From Erysipelotrichaceae bacterium (GTDB taxonomy: Bacteria; Bacillota_I; Bacilli_A; Erysipelotrichales; Erysipelotrichaceae): a stretch of DNA of 64,000 nucleotides. The stretch's first letter is position 1. Every line of letters begins with the position of its first letter. Location of the stretch: positions 87,303-151,302 of the forward strand of contig SVBO01000003.1 in NCBI GenBank assembly GCA_015058845.1, in the 5' to 3' direction. The notes under the pieces are model-generated. The model had not been told where the DNA came from. It ran no database searches and saw nothing but the letters and a program-made list of their open reading frames with translations. Made by a program: the position numbers and the translations under genes. Below, in pieces: positions 1 through 8,361 of this stretch.

Positions 1-242
1 TCGTTGTTTCGTATTTTACGCTTAGAATGTTTGTGATCGGGTTTACTCGTAAGGTCATGAGAACGAATTTTAAAGGGATGTTAGTTTTATTCGCATACTA
101 CATAGTGTCATTGTTTGTAACTGCTAATACTCAGGAATTATATTTACAAGCTGGGTTATATGCAGGGGTTGCGTTAGCGTCTTATTTAGTATATCTTCAA
201 TCTAAAGATGATCGTCCTAGTATTACGATCGTTGTGAAGTAA
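1..242 (+). CDS. C-terminal fragment of a multi-pass membrane protein
   Basis: The reading frame is open from the first bases of the window (codons in phase from base 3) to the TAA at 240-242, so the Met codon at 27 is probably internal and the gene begins upstream. The visible ~79 residues contain two hydrophobic segments (around VLFAYYIVSLFV and LYAGVALASYLVYL) with a basic stretch before the first and a short charged tail. This fits the end of a polytopic membrane protein such as an O-antigen-ligase/polymerase-like or transporter protein, but the family cannot be named from this tail. A clear terminator follows at 253-285. Confidence 0.6.
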   Translation, partial: VVSYFTLRMFVIGFTRKVMRTNFKGMLVLFAYYIVSLFVTANTQELYLQAGLYAGVALASYLVYLQSKDDRPSITIVVK

Positions 243-252
243 TAGTATTATT

Positions 253-285
253 AGCAGATGTGTTAGTACATGTCTGCTTTTCTTT
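253..285 (+). terminator. intrinsic terminator after the first partial gene
   Basis: An 11-bp stem with G-U pairs (AGCAGA...TCTGCT outer part) closes a short loop and runs into TTTTCTTTT. It ends the transcript of the truncated membrane gene. Confidence 0.75.
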
Positions 286-371
286 TACTGAATTATATCA
301 TCGTTGAAATTGCTAGTGTAATATGATAGAGTGAAGATAGAGGAAAAGTAATTGACAAAGGAGATATTAGC

Positions 372-680
372 ATGTTGGTATATTCTAGTATCATGTTTAT
401 AATGGCGATGGTTTTTATGGTAATAAGCATTGCAATATACAATGGCAGAACTGATTTGATTCATGATTACCATCAGACTAAAGTTGTCGATAGATTAGCA
501 TATGGAAAGGCTTTTGGGAAAGCATTGTTTGTAATTACAATCGTGTTAATACTTAGTGGTATCATAGGCCTACTAGATAATTTGGCTATGCTTGCTATTG
601 TGATTCTAATTATAGGATTATGTATTGGAATATACGGCATTGTTGTTGTGCAAAGAAAGTACAATAAAGGAGTTTTCTAA
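372..680 (+). CDS. DUF3784-type small membrane protein
   Basis: A 102-residue protein with three predicted membrane segments: residues ~4-22, ~50-68 and ~72-92. The segment after the first helix, with GRTDLIHDYHQ and YGKAFGKAL, matches the conserved loop of DUF3784 proteins, which are common in Firmicutes and have no known function. The start is fixed by an AAAGGAG site 8 bases upstream. The next gene (CPBP protease) follows 30 bases after the stop, so the two plus the following small gene probably form one transcript. The family call is from memory of the motif; no role can be assigned. Confidence 0.7.
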   Translation: MLVYSSIMFIMAMVFMVISIAIYNGRTDLIHDYHQTKVVDRLAYGKAFGKALFVITIVLILSGIIGLLDNLAMLAIVILIIGLCIGIYGIVVVQRKYNKGVF

Positions 681-710
681 ATTCCTATTTGAAATAGAGG
701 TGAAACATAG

Positions 711-1439
711 ATGCTAGAGAAATTGTATCGAAAAAGTGAGATCTGGTATGCGATAGTATGGATCATTGCATATGTAGTGTTTGCTTCACTGGGAGATAAC
801 TTATCAGCAGAGATAGGTGTTTTAAAGATCATTACATTACCAATATTGCTAGTATTATCTATGGTAGTGTTTATCTTTGTGGTAAAGAATGGATTAAGCG
901 TGAAATATGGTCTATGTAAACCACAGTTACCTAGTAATCAAATGTTATATTACATTCCATTGATCGTTTTGCTGACTGCTAATTTATGGTATGGTGTAGC
1001 CCTGAATACATCATTGTTAGAAACTGTACTATATATCTTATCTATGTTCTGTGTTGGTTTTCTGGAGGAAATGATATTCCGTGGTTTTCTATTTAATGCA
1101 ATGGCAAAGAATGGTGTGCAATCAGCGATCATTGTTTCTAGTGTTACTTTTGGAGTTGGGCATATTGTGAATCTAATAAATGGTTCTGGAGCAGATCTAT
1201 TATCGAATCTTCTACAGGTAATCTATGCAGTCGCTATTGGATTTGCATTCATGTTGATATATTATAAAACAAAGAGTTTGATACCTTGTATTTTAACTCA
1301 TTGCATCTTTAATGCTTTAAGTATATTTTCAAATGAAGTTGTAATAACTCCACAAAGACATTTCATATCAGGTATGTTAATTGCTATTATTGCAGGTGGT
1401 TATGCCTTGTATATTGCATGGAGAGTAAAGGAGAGGTAG
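711..1439 (+). CDS. CPBP (CAAX/Abi) family intramembrane metalloprotease
   Basis: A 242-residue polytopic membrane protein. The three hallmarks of the CPBP/Abi family are present: EEMIFRG (Glu119-Glu120), a central His151 in GHIVNL, and HCIFN (His197), all expected in membrane helices and forming the metal-bound active site. In bacteria such proteins act in bacteriocin self-immunity or peptide processing; the partner here is unknown. The gene follows a DUF3784 protein and overlaps nothing: the following gene starts two bases past its stop. The RBS is a weak GAGGTG. No bacteriocin precursor is visible nearby, so the substrate is not predicted. Confidence 0.88.
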   Translation: MLEKLYRKSEIWYAIVWIIAYVVFASLGDNLSAEIGVLKIITLPILLVLSMVVFIFVVKNGLSVKYGLCKPQLPSNQMLYYIPLIVLLTANLWYGVALNTSLLETVLYILSMFCVGFLEEMIFRGFLFNAMAKNGVQSAIIVSSVTFGVGHIVNLINGSGADLLSNLLQVIYAVAIGFAFMLIYYKTKSLIPCILTHCIFNALSIFSNEVVITPQRHFISGMLIAIIAGGYALYIAWRVKER

Positions 1440-1441
1440 AT

Positions 1442-1858
1442 ATGAAGAGAGAGATTCGTGATAATATTAATGTAGCTTATACTCTACATGATATGAATGT
1501 AATCTCATTTGAGATAAATAATAATGATCTAATTATGAGAACACAATCAGGTATAGTTGAAACTATTCCTCCTTATAGACAACTTGATGGGTATGTGGAG
1601 TTCCATGCTATTAATTGGGATTTTAGTTATGTCTATATGCTAGGGGTTAGTGGAAATGTAAGTACATTTACTGGGAAAAAGATGTTCTTGAAAGACTTCA
1701 TAGAAAGATATCCTGTATTTGGTTTTTGTGTTATGGATGAGACATATGGATATAATATGACGAAGTATTGTGGGTATCTTATGGTGCAGAGAAAGCACTG
1801 TGAATGTGTGATTGAGATATATCATGAGGGAGATATGGTGTTTGTTTTGAAAGAATAA
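1442..1858 (+). CDS. conserved hypothetical soluble protein
   Basis: A 138-residue protein without signal or membrane segments. The start at 1442 is preferred over an upstream ATG at 1418 because AAGGAGAGGT sits directly before it and the longer version would overlap the CPBP gene. The protein is rich in aromatic residues, with a mid-portion YVEFHAINWDFSYVYML and a later DETYGYN, and resembles a group of uncharacterised clostridial proteins with an LHDMNV start. It is last in the small operon before a terminator. No function is assigned. Confidence 0.65.
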   Translation: MKREIRDNINVAYTLHDMNVISFEINNNDLIMRTQSGIVETIPPYRQLDGYVEFHAINWDFSYVYMLGVSGNVSTFTGKKMFLKDFIERYPVFGFCVMDETYGYNMTKYCGYLMVQRKHCECVIEIYHEGDMVFVLKE

Positions 1859-1882
1859 TAATGTAATTGAATACTATTAAAT

Positions 1883-1924
1883 AGGCACTACAAGATCTAC
1901 AGATCCCATAGTGCCTTTTTCTTT
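1883..1924 (+). terminator. intrinsic terminator
   Basis: The stem AGGCACTA (1883-1890) pairs perfectly with TAGTGCCT (1909-1916) and is followed by TTTTTCTTT. It ends the 372-1858 operon. Confidence 0.85.
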
Positions 1925-2049
1925 ACACTTTCCTATCCTCTTGTATAAGCCTATACAAATGCTTAGAAGAGGAATTACAATTAGAAGTATACTTATGTAT
2001 ATAATGACATAATCCCTCTAGAATGCCTTTAAATAAAGCGTAAAGAAAA

Positions 2050-2078
2050 CAAAAAGAAAAGGTGATCTCTCACCTTTT
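2050..2078 (-). terminator. intrinsic terminator of the CorC/HlyC gene
   Basis: Read on the minus strand, AAAAGGTGA and TCACCTTTT form a 9-bp stem with a 4-base loop, followed by CTTTTTG. The stem overlaps the stop codon of the gene. Confidence 0.8.
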
Positions 2079-3336
2079 AGTCGTTATCATCGATTTCTTC
2101 TGTTAAGTGGATCTCGATAGATTGTACAGTCTTACCATCACTCTCAGCAACAGTAATTTGGAAACGACCATACTCGATCTTATCACCAACCATAGGGATC
2201 TTATCAAATAAATGGATCACCCAAGCACTGACAGTCGTAAACTCATATTCTTCCTTCATATCAATATCGAAGTATTCAAACATCTCTTCTAAATTCGCAT
2301 TACAAGAGATCAAGTAATTCTCTTCATCGATCTTAGTAAAGTACTCAATAACCTCATCATGCTCATCCCAGATCTCACCAACAAGCTCCTCAAGCATATC
2401 TTCTAACGTAATAATACCAGCAGTACCACCATACTCATCAATAACAACAGTCATATGTGTCTTATGATTTTGAACCTGTCGTAATAACTCACTCACCTTG
2501 ATATAAGGACTTGTATATAAAACATCTTGAATAGCAGGTCTAATAGAAGTCTCTTTATCTAAATACAAACGGAAGAAATCTTTCTCGTGAATAATACCTA
2601 TGATATTATCGATAGAACCCTCATACACAGGGAAACGAGAATATCCATGTAAACTGAAAGCCTCTAAAATATCTTCCATAGAATCTTCGATATCTACAGC
2701 TACAACATCTACACGAGGAGTCAGAATATCTTTAACCTCTAATTCATTAAACTCAATAGCATTACTGATCAAGTTACCATCACGCTCATTGATATCACCA
2801 TCTTCAGTAGCCTCTTCTACAATAGTAAGTAGCTCTTCTTGAGACATACTATCATCATTATCGAACTTGAATACTAATCCCAAAGTCTTCTTCCATAAAG
2901 TAGAAAGAGCATTTACAGGAGTTAGAACAAGCATCAATAGATCAACGATATCTACCACTGCCATAGCATATCCCACAGGATATTCCTTAGCAATAGTCTT
3001 AGGAGTGATCTCACCAAAGATCAATACTAAGATCGTCATAACAGTAGAAGCGATCGTAACCCCATTTAAAGGATATAACTTTACAAATAGCACAGTAGCA
3101 AGAGAAGAACTTAGGATATTTACTAAGTTATTTCCTACTAATATCGTAGTGATCAACTTGTCATAGTTCTCCACAAGACGTAATACTTTCTGAGCCTTAC
3201 GATTTCCATCATTTGCTAGATTCTTAACACGAATACGATTTAAACTAGAGAACGCAGTCTCAGTAGCAGAAAAGAATGCTGATAATAAGATCAACACAAT
3301 TATAGTAATTATTAATATTAACGATTGATTATCCAT
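2077..3336 (-). CDS. CorC/HlyC family transporter (DUF21-CBS-CorC_HlyC)
   Basis: A 419-residue protein with the three-part layout of the HlyC/CorC (also CNNM, MpfA) family. An N-terminal DUF21 membrane domain covers residues ~1-180 and contains SAFFSATETAFSSLN and FGEITPKTIAKEYP. Two CBS motifs follow at ~205-325 (DILTPRVDVVAVD and VVIDEYGGTAGIITLEDMLEELVGEIWDE), then a C-terminal transporter-associated domain. Characterised relatives export Mg2+ or exchange it for Na+. The older name hemolysin is misleading. It is a single-gene unit with its own terminator, transcribed away from ppdK. Confidence 0.92.
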   Translation of the reverse strand: MDNQSLILIITIIVLILLSAFFSATETAFSSLNRIRVKNLANDGNRKAQKVLRLVENYDKLITTILVGNNLVNILSSSLATVLFVKLYPLNGVTIASTVMTILVLIFGEITPKTIAKEYPVGYAMAVVDIVDLLMLVLTPVNALSTLWKKTLGLVFKFDNDDSMSQEELLTIVEEATEDGDINERDGNLISNAIEFNELEVKDILTPRVDVVAVDIEDSMEDILEAFSLHGYSRFPVYEGSIDNIIGIIHEKDFFRLYLDKETSIRPAIQDVLYTSPYIKVSELLRQVQNHKTHMTVVIDEYGGTAGIITLEDMLEELVGEIWDEHDEVIEYFTKIDEENYLISCNANLEEMFEYFDIDMKEEYEFTTVSAWVIHLFDKIPMVGDKIEYGRFQITVAESDGKTVQSIEIHLTEEIDDND

Positions 3337-3389
3337 AAACTAAAATATCTCCTATCCATTTTCTAAAATTAATCCAAATTCTACTAGTT

Positions 3390-3515
3390 CATCAGCACAG
3401 TAGATCTAATGTAAGCAGCAGCATTCGAAGAAATTTCAGTCTTGGAATAGGGCAATGTATCATTTGTCCTATATAGCTGTTGCGCGTGAGGCACCCATCC
3501 ATGTAGCGACACTTC
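3390..3515 (+). ncRNA. candidate structured RNA of unknown family
   Basis: GCAGCAGC (3415-3422) can pair over 8 bp with GCTGTTGC (3476-3483). They enclose a 24-base unpaired stretch and an apical hairpin of 11 bp with one bulge (3447-3457 with 3461-3472). Both helices use a G-U pair when read on the plus strand but an A-C mismatch on the minus strand, which favours plus-strand transcription. The end points are approximate, and no promoter or U-tailed terminator was found for it. It does not match the M-box, ydaO, SAM, T-box or SRP consensus as I know them. Confidence 0.35.
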
Positions 3516-3665
3516 CTTTCATTTAATGAAATAATAATAACATATATATATATAAAATACAACACTTTCTTATCTTTAATACTTTACGTGTAAAAAGAGT
3601 CTTACACAAAATACCAATAATTACAAATTGAAAACCCTTCCATCGCAAATTTTTCGTTTCACATA

Positions 3666-3694
3666 TTCTCAAGTAATAGCAAGTATGGTACAAT
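3666..3694 (+). promoter_or_regulatory. extended -10 promoter for ppdK
   Basis: TACAAT at 3689-3694 is preceded by TGG, giving an extended -10 element. A recognisable -35 is absent at 17 bases upstream, which is common for extended -10 promoters. It lies about 48 bases before the start codon. Confidence 0.55.
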
Positions 3695-3741
3695 AACAAG
3701 TGCGAAAGCGCGTTAATCTTATGTAAAGGAGGAACAATAAC

Positions 3742-6372
3742 ATGAGCAAGAAATATGTATATAATTTTAGCGAAGGTAATGGCTCAATGCGTGAACTTCT
3801 TGGTGGTAAGGGGGCTAACTTAGCAGAAATGGTAAACTTAGGTATGCCAGTTCCAGATGGTTTCACTATTACTACTGAAGCATGTTTACGTTATTATGAT
3901 GATAACGAAGTCGTTGCTGATGAGATCGTTGCAGAGATCTTCCAAAAACTTGATGAATTGGAAGTACGTAGCGGTAAGACTTTTGGGGATAAGAATAATC
4001 CTCTATTAGTATCTGTTCGTAGTGGTGCTAGAGCTTCTATGCCTGGTATGATGGATACTATCCTTAACTTAGGTCTAAATGATGAGGTAGTAGAAGGATT
4101 TGCAGCTCTTACTAATAATCCTCGTTTCGCTTATGACTCTTATCGTCGTTTCATTCAAATGTATAGCGACGTTGTTATGGAGCTACCTAAGCATGAATTC
4201 GAAGTAATAATTGATGAAATGAAGGCTGAACGTGGTGTTAAGTTAGATACAGAACTTAATGCAGATGACCTTAAAGAAATGGTAGTTCGTTTCAAGAAGT
4301 TCTACAATGACAATCTTCATAGTGAATTCCCAACTGATCCACGTGAACAATTAATGGGAGCTATCAAGGCTGTATTCCGTTCTTGGAACAATCCTCGTGC
4401 TATCTACTATCGTCGTATGAACGATATTCCTAGTAGCTGGGGTACTGCTGTAAACGTTCAAACAATGGTATTTGGTAACATGGGTGAAACTTCTGGTACA
4501 GGTGTAGCATTCACTCGTAACCCTTCTACTGGTGAGAATAAATTATATGGTGAATTCTTAATGAATGCACAAGGTGAAGACGTAGTTGCTGGTGTACGTA
4601 CTCCTCAATCTATCGATCAATTAAAAGAAGTTATGCCTCATGCATATGAAGAATTTGCAGCTAATGCTAAGAAATTAGAAGAACACTATAAAGATATGCA
4701 AGATATGGAATTTACTATCGAGAATGGTAAATTATATATGTTACAAACTCGTAACGGTAAGCGTACTGCTACTGCTGCATTAAAGATCGCTGTAGATCTA
4801 GTAGAAGAAGGTATGATCTCTAAGCAAGAAGCTATCCTTAAGGTAGAACCAAATGCTTTAGATGCATTATTACACCCAGGCTTCGATGCAACAGAATTAA
4901 AGGCAGTAAAACCTCTAGCAACAGGTCTTCCTGCTTCTCCAGGGGCTGCTTGTGGTACAGTAGTATTCTCTGCTGAAGATGCTATCAAGGCTCATGCAGA
5001 GGGTGCTAAGGTCATTCTAGTTCGTCTAGAAACTTCTCCAGAAGATATCGAAGGTATGCACGTATCTCAAGGTATCTTAACAGTACGTGGTGGTATGACA
5101 TCTCACGCAGCTGTAGTAGCTCGTGGTATGGGTACTTGCTGTGTAGCTGGTTGTGGTGATATCAATATCGACTATGATAAGAAGCAATTCAATGTGGGTG
5201 ATGTAGTGATCAAAGAAGGCGACTACATTTCATTAGATGGTACAACTGGTCATGTATATGGTCAAGCTATCAAGACAGTTCCAGCATCTATTTCTGGTAA
5301 CTTCGAGAAATTCATGACTTGGGCTGATGAATTCGCTCAAATCGAAGTACGTACAAATGCAGATACTCCAAGAGATGCTATGCAAACATTAGCATTCGGT
5401 GCTAAGGGTATCGGTCTGATCCGTACTGAACATATGTTCTTCGAAAACGATCGTATCAAGGCTATGCGTGAAATGATCGTATCTAAGACTCCTGAACAAC
5501 GTCAAGTAGCTCTTGCTAAGTTATTACCAATGCAAACAAGCGACTTCCAAGCTATCTTCGAGATCATGAAGGATCTACCTGTAACAATCCGTTACTTAGA
5601 CCCACCTCTAAATGAATTCGTACCAAATGATCCAGAGGATATCGCTCAATTAGCAAAAGAAATGAACCTAGATGTATCAGAATTAAAGGCTATCATCACT
5701 TCATTAGAAGAACACAACCCAATGATGGGTCACCGTGGATGCCGTCTATCTGTTACATATCCAGAAATCTCTGAAATGCAAACACGCGCTATTATTCAAG
5801 CTGCTATCAACGTTAAACGTGAACATCCTGAATACAAAGTTAAACCAGAGATCATGATCCCACTTGTAAATGACAAGATCGAAATGAAGTACTGCAAGAA
5901 CATCGTTGTTAAGACTGCTGAAGAAGTTATGAAAGAAAATGACTTCCGTGTTGACTATGGTGTAGGTGCATGTATGGAAGTTCCTCGTGCTTGCTTATTA
6001 GCAGATGAGATCGCTGAAGATGCTGAATTCTTCTCTTATGGTACAAATGACTTAACTCAAATGAGTTATGGTTTCTCTCGTGACGATGCTGGTAAGTTCT
6101 TGAAAGACTACTTCGATCGTAAGATCTATGAACAAGATCCATTCATCAAGATCGACCAAAAAGCTGTTGGTAAGTTGATGGAGATCGGTAATGAGTTAGG
6201 TAGAAAGACTCGTCCAGATATCAAGTTAGGTATCTGTGGTGAACATGCTGGTGAACCTACATCTGTTGAATTCTGCCATAGAGTTGGATTAACATATGTA
6301 TCTTGTTCTCCATTCCGTGTACCTATTGCACGTCTAGCTGCTGCTCAAGCTGCTATCAAATATCCAAGATAA
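3742..6372 (+). CDS. ppdK: pyruvate, phosphate dikinase
   Basis: An 876-residue cytoplasmic enzyme of normal family length. It interconverts pyruvate + ATP + Pi with phosphoenolpyruvate + AMP + PPi and serves PPi-dependent glycolysis or gluconeogenesis in many anaerobes. The N-terminal ATP-grasp domain starts with LLGGKGANLAEM and VSVRSGA. The swivelling domain carries the phospho-histidine signature GGMTSHAAVVARGMG (around residue 455). The C-terminal barrel has GLIRTEHMFF, the PLVN region and the catalytic-cysteine signature GICGEHAGEP. It is monocistronic: AAAGGAGG lies before the ATG and a terminator follows the stop. No PPDK regulatory protein gene is adjacent. Codon use suggests high expression (many CGT and GGT codons). 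Confidence 0.97.
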   Translation: MSKKYVYNFSEGNGSMRELLGGKGANLAEMVNLGMPVPDGFTITTEACLRYYDDNEVVADEIVAEIFQKLDELEVRSGKTFGDKNNPLLVSVRSGARASMPGMMDTILNLGLNDEVVEGFAALTNNPRFAYDSYRRFIQMYSDVVMELPKHEFEVIIDEMKAERGVKLDTELNADDLKEMVVRFKKFYNDNLHSEFPTDPREQLMGAIKAVFRSWNNPRAIYYRRMNDIPSSWGTAVNVQTMVFGNMGETSGTGVAFTRNPSTGENKLYGEFLMNAQGEDVVAGVRTPQSIDQLKEVMPHAYEEFAANAKKLEEHYKDMQDMEFTIENGKLYMLQTRNGKRTATAALKIAVDLVEEGMISKQEAILKVEPNALDALLHPGFDATELKAVKPLATGLPASPGAACGTVVFSAEDAIKAHAEGAKVILVRLETSPEDIEGMHVSQGILTVRGGMTSHAAVVARGMGTCCVAGCGDINIDYDKKQFNVGDVVIKEGDYISLDGTTGHVYGQAIKTVPASISGNFEKFMTWADEFAQIEVRTNADTPRDAMQTLAFGAKGIGLIRTEHMFFENDRIKAMREMIVSKTPEQRQVALAKLLPMQTSDFQAIFEIMKDLPVTIRYLDPPLNEFVPNDPEDIAQLAKEMNLDVSELKAIITSLEEHNPMMGHRGCRLSVTYPEISEMQTRAIIQAAINVKREHPEYKVKPEIMIPLVNDKIEMKYCKNIVVKTAEEVMKENDFRVDYGVGACMEVPRACLLADEIAEDAEFFSYGTNDLTQMSYGFSRDDAGKFLKDYFDRKIYEQDPFIKIDQKAVGKLMEIGNELGRKTRPDIKLGICGEHAGEPTSVEFCHRVGLTYVSCSPFRVPIARLAAAQAAIKYPR

Positions 6373-6380
6373 GTATAATT

Positions 6381-6404
6381 AGGAAGGTGTATGCCTTCCT
6401 TTTT
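6381..6404 (+). terminator. intrinsic terminator of ppdK
   Basis: AGGAAGG and CCTTCCT form a stem followed by TTTTT. Confidence 0.85.
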
Positions 6405-6454
6405 ATGTCTTTCCATAGAATTGCAAAATAGAAGTAAAAAGTATGTGAAGTGAC

Positions 6455-6482
6455 TTGATTCGACAAAGTAGAGTGCTATAAT
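6455..6482 (+). promoter_or_regulatory. promoter of the HD-domain gene
   Basis: TTGATT (6455-6460), a 16-base spacer, then TATAAT (6477-6482) preceded by TGC, an extended -10. The expected transcription start is about 6489, leaving an extremely short leader. Confidence 0.7.
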
Positions 6483-6489
6483 ATTCTTT

Positions 6490-7164
6490 GTGGGGGTGAT
6501 AATCATAATAACATATCAAGAAATCATTAAGAATGAACCAATCAAAACATACATCATCAAAGCAGATGAATCTCTAGCAGCATTAGGATACACAGAACAC
6601 AGCTTTGCACACGTGATGCACGTAGCAGAAATGGCAGGGTATATCTTAAGTACATTAGGATATAGTGAAAGAGATGTGGAACTAGCTAAGATCGCAGGGT
6701 ATCTACATGATATAGGTAACTTAGTAAATCGTAAAGAACATTCACAATCAGGCGCAGTCATGGCATGGACACTACTATTAAATATGGGATGTGATCCAGA
6801 AGACATTGCAACGATCGTAACTGCTATTGGAAATCATGATGAAGGAACAGGGGTACCAGTCAATGCCGTAGCAGCTGCTATGATCTTAGCAGATAAAGCA
6901 GATGTTAGAAGAAGTAGAGTACGCAATACAGATAAGTCTACATTCGATATCCATGATCGAGTGAATTATTCTGTAAAGAAGTCTATTCTCAAGATCAATG
7001 AAGAGAAAACGATCGTGAAACTAAAACTAACAGTAGATACGAAATATGGGTCTGTCATGGATTACTTCGAGATCTTTATGGAAAGAATGGTACTATGTCG
7101 TAAAGCTGCTGAGAAACTAGGATTGACATTCAAATTGATCATTAATGAACAACAATTGATCTAA
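6490..7164 (+). CDS. HD-domain metal-dependent phosphohydrolase
   Basis: Up to 224 residues, with the HD superfamily metal motif seen as HSFAHVMHV, YLHDIGN and later IGNHDEGTG, plus ADKADVRRSRVRN. HD proteins hydrolyse phosphate esters, often of nucleotides; the substrate here is unknown. The start is ambiguous. GTG at 6490 lacks a ribosome site and nearly coincides with the predicted transcript end. The good site GGGGTGAT (6493-6500) instead points to the isoleucine codons ATA at 6505 or 6508, giving MITYQEI or MTYQEI, which is how I recall the relatives beginning. The coordinates given keep the longest conventional form. It is monocistronic, with a terminator at 7198. Confidence 0.85.
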   Translation: MGVIIIITYQEIIKNEPIKTYIIKADESLAALGYTEHSFAHVMHVAEMAGYILSTLGYSERDVELAKIAGYLHDIGNLVNRKEHSQSGAVMAWTLLLNMGCDPEDIATIVTAIGNHDEGTGVPVNAVAAAMILADKADVRRSRVRNTDKSTFDIHDRVNYSVKKSILKINEEKTIVKLKLTVDTKYGSVMDYFEIFMERMVLCRKAAEKLGLTFKLIINEQQLI

Positions 7165-7197
7165 CAAGTAGCAATTGCTACGCTAATAAACATAACC

Positions 7198-7222
7198 AAG
7201 GAAGAGATCTCTCTTCCTTTTT
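7198..7222 (+). terminator. intrinsic terminator
   Basis: AAGGAAGAG and CTCTTCCTT form a 9-bp perfect stem around ATCT, followed by TTTTT. It lies after the HD-domain gene. Confidence 0.85.
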
Positions 7223-7279
7223 AAGTACATTCTTACTATAATATAACTAGTAACATATACTGATCATAGGAGGTATACC

Positions 7280-8200
7280 ATGAAACTATTTGACTTACAT
7301 TGTGACATTGGAACAGATGTAGAAGAATCATTACGAAAAGGGATCAAAGATCCATTTACCACAAGACATTTAAACAAACTACACCAAGGAGATATCGATT
7401 ATGTATGTTGTGCCTGCTTCTTTGAAGGAAGTGAGACATGGGAATATATGGCTAAGATGATCACTGACTTAGAGAGAGAATTAGAACAAAGTGATGTAAC
7501 ATTTGTGAAAGAGAAAGAAGATCTTTATAAAGAAGGAAAGACTCATGCGATCATTTCGGTAGAAGGTATGTGTGGTATTAAGGAAGAGCCAAGAGAGAAG
7601 ATCCAGTTCATGGCTAAACATCATGTCAAGGTAGCATCCCTTGCATGGAATGATCAGAACTATCTAGCTAGTGGAGTGAAGTCAGATGTGTGTAGAGGCT
7701 TGACTGTGGCTGGGTTAGAGGCCATAGATGAGATGGCGAAGTGTGGCATTGCTCTAGATGTATCACATTTAAATGAAGCTAGTTTCTGGGATGTGATCAA
7801 GCATCATACAGGTAAGATCTGTGCTACCCATTCTAATAGTAAACACTTATGTGATGTAGAGAGAAATCTAACAAATCAACAGATCAGAGCGATCGCGCAA
7901 AGGGGAGGTATCATTGGTATGAATGCCTGTGCTTCCTTTGTCGATCCTGATAAGAGTAAACAAGATGCCTATCATCTAGCCTTACATGCGAAGTATATCG
8001 CAGATCTGGTGGGAGTAGATCATGTAGCTTGTGGATTTGATTTCATGGATTTCTTTGAGGGTGAGGATTATATGGCGAAGGGTCTACATGATTCTAGTTG
8101 TGGTCAAAACTTTGTACGGGCATTATATGAAGTGGGTTTTAATGAGGAAGAGGTAGTAGCGATCTGTTATCAGAATGCTGTACGTTTCTTTAGTGAATAG
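7280..8200 (+). CDS. M19 family membrane dipeptidase
   Basis: A 306-residue enzyme of the renal dipeptidase family (zinc dipeptidase, includes hydrolysis of L-L and some L-D dipeptides). The family features are FDLHCDIGTD (HxD metal site, residues 4-13), ISVEGMCG, the ALDVSHLNEASFWDV block with its His, ATHSNSKHLCDVERNLT, RGGIIGMN and ACGFDFMD. It has no signal peptide, so it is probably cytoplasmic. AGGAGG lies before the ATG. The gene stands alone between two terminators. It may process peptides from uptake or wall recycling; the substrate is inferred only at the family level. Confidence 0.92.
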   Translation: MKLFDLHCDIGTDVEESLRKGIKDPFTTRHLNKLHQGDIDYVCCACFFEGSETWEYMAKMITDLERELEQSDVTFVKEKEDLYKEGKTHAIISVEGMCGIKEEPREKIQFMAKHHVKVASLAWNDQNYLASGVKSDVCRGLTVAGLEAIDEMAKCGIALDVSHLNEASFWDVIKHHTGKICATHSNSKHLCDVERNLTNQQIRAIAQRGGIIGMNACASFVDPDKSKQDAYHLALHAKYIADLVGVDHVACGFDFMDFFEGEDYMAKGLHDSSCGQNFVRALYEVGFNEEEVVAICYQNAVRFFSE

Positions 8201-8202
8201 GA

Positions 8203-8226
8203 GCAGATGTTTATGCATCTGCTTTT
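8203..8226 (+). terminator. intrinsic terminator
   Basis: GCAGATG and CATCTGC stem followed by TTTTT, directly after the M19 peptidase gene. Confidence 0.85.
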
Positions 8227-8307
8227 TGTATGTCTATTTCTTAGTATAGTTACATAGAATAGATCATATGGTTTCATGAGGTGTTTCACACATATTTCAT
8301 ACTTGTA

Positions 8308-8336
8308 TTGCTATTTAAACTTGAAAGTACTATAAT
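8308..8336 (+). promoter_or_regulatory. promoter of the heterodimeric ABC exporter operon
   Basis: TTGCTA (8308-8313), a 17-base spacer and a perfect TATAAT (8331-8336). Its position inside the longest possible reading frame shows that translation must start downstream, at 8362. Confidence 0.75.
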
Positions 8337-8361
8337 GAAATATAAGGAAAGGAGTGGTGTG

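Larger units (their letters stand above)
3337..3741. other. 405-base intergenic region between divergent corC-like gene and ppdK
   Basis: This gap carries the candidate structured RNA at about 3390-3515, an AT run at 3530-3560 (repeated TA), and the ppdK promoter at 3666-3694. No open reading frame with a credible ribosome site was found. The two flanking genes diverge, so the gap must hold promoters for both; a convincing minus-strand promoter was not identified. Confidence 0.6.

Noticed and set aside
3380..3520. Magnesium (M-box) or c-di-AMP riboswitch controlling the CorC-like gene
   Set aside because: The conserved M-box and ydaO blocks are absent, and the wobble pairs favour the plus strand, away from that gene.
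8281..8361. Longer start for the first ABC subunit
   Set aside because: A TATAAT at 8331-8336 lies inside it and a better ribosome site precedes 8362.
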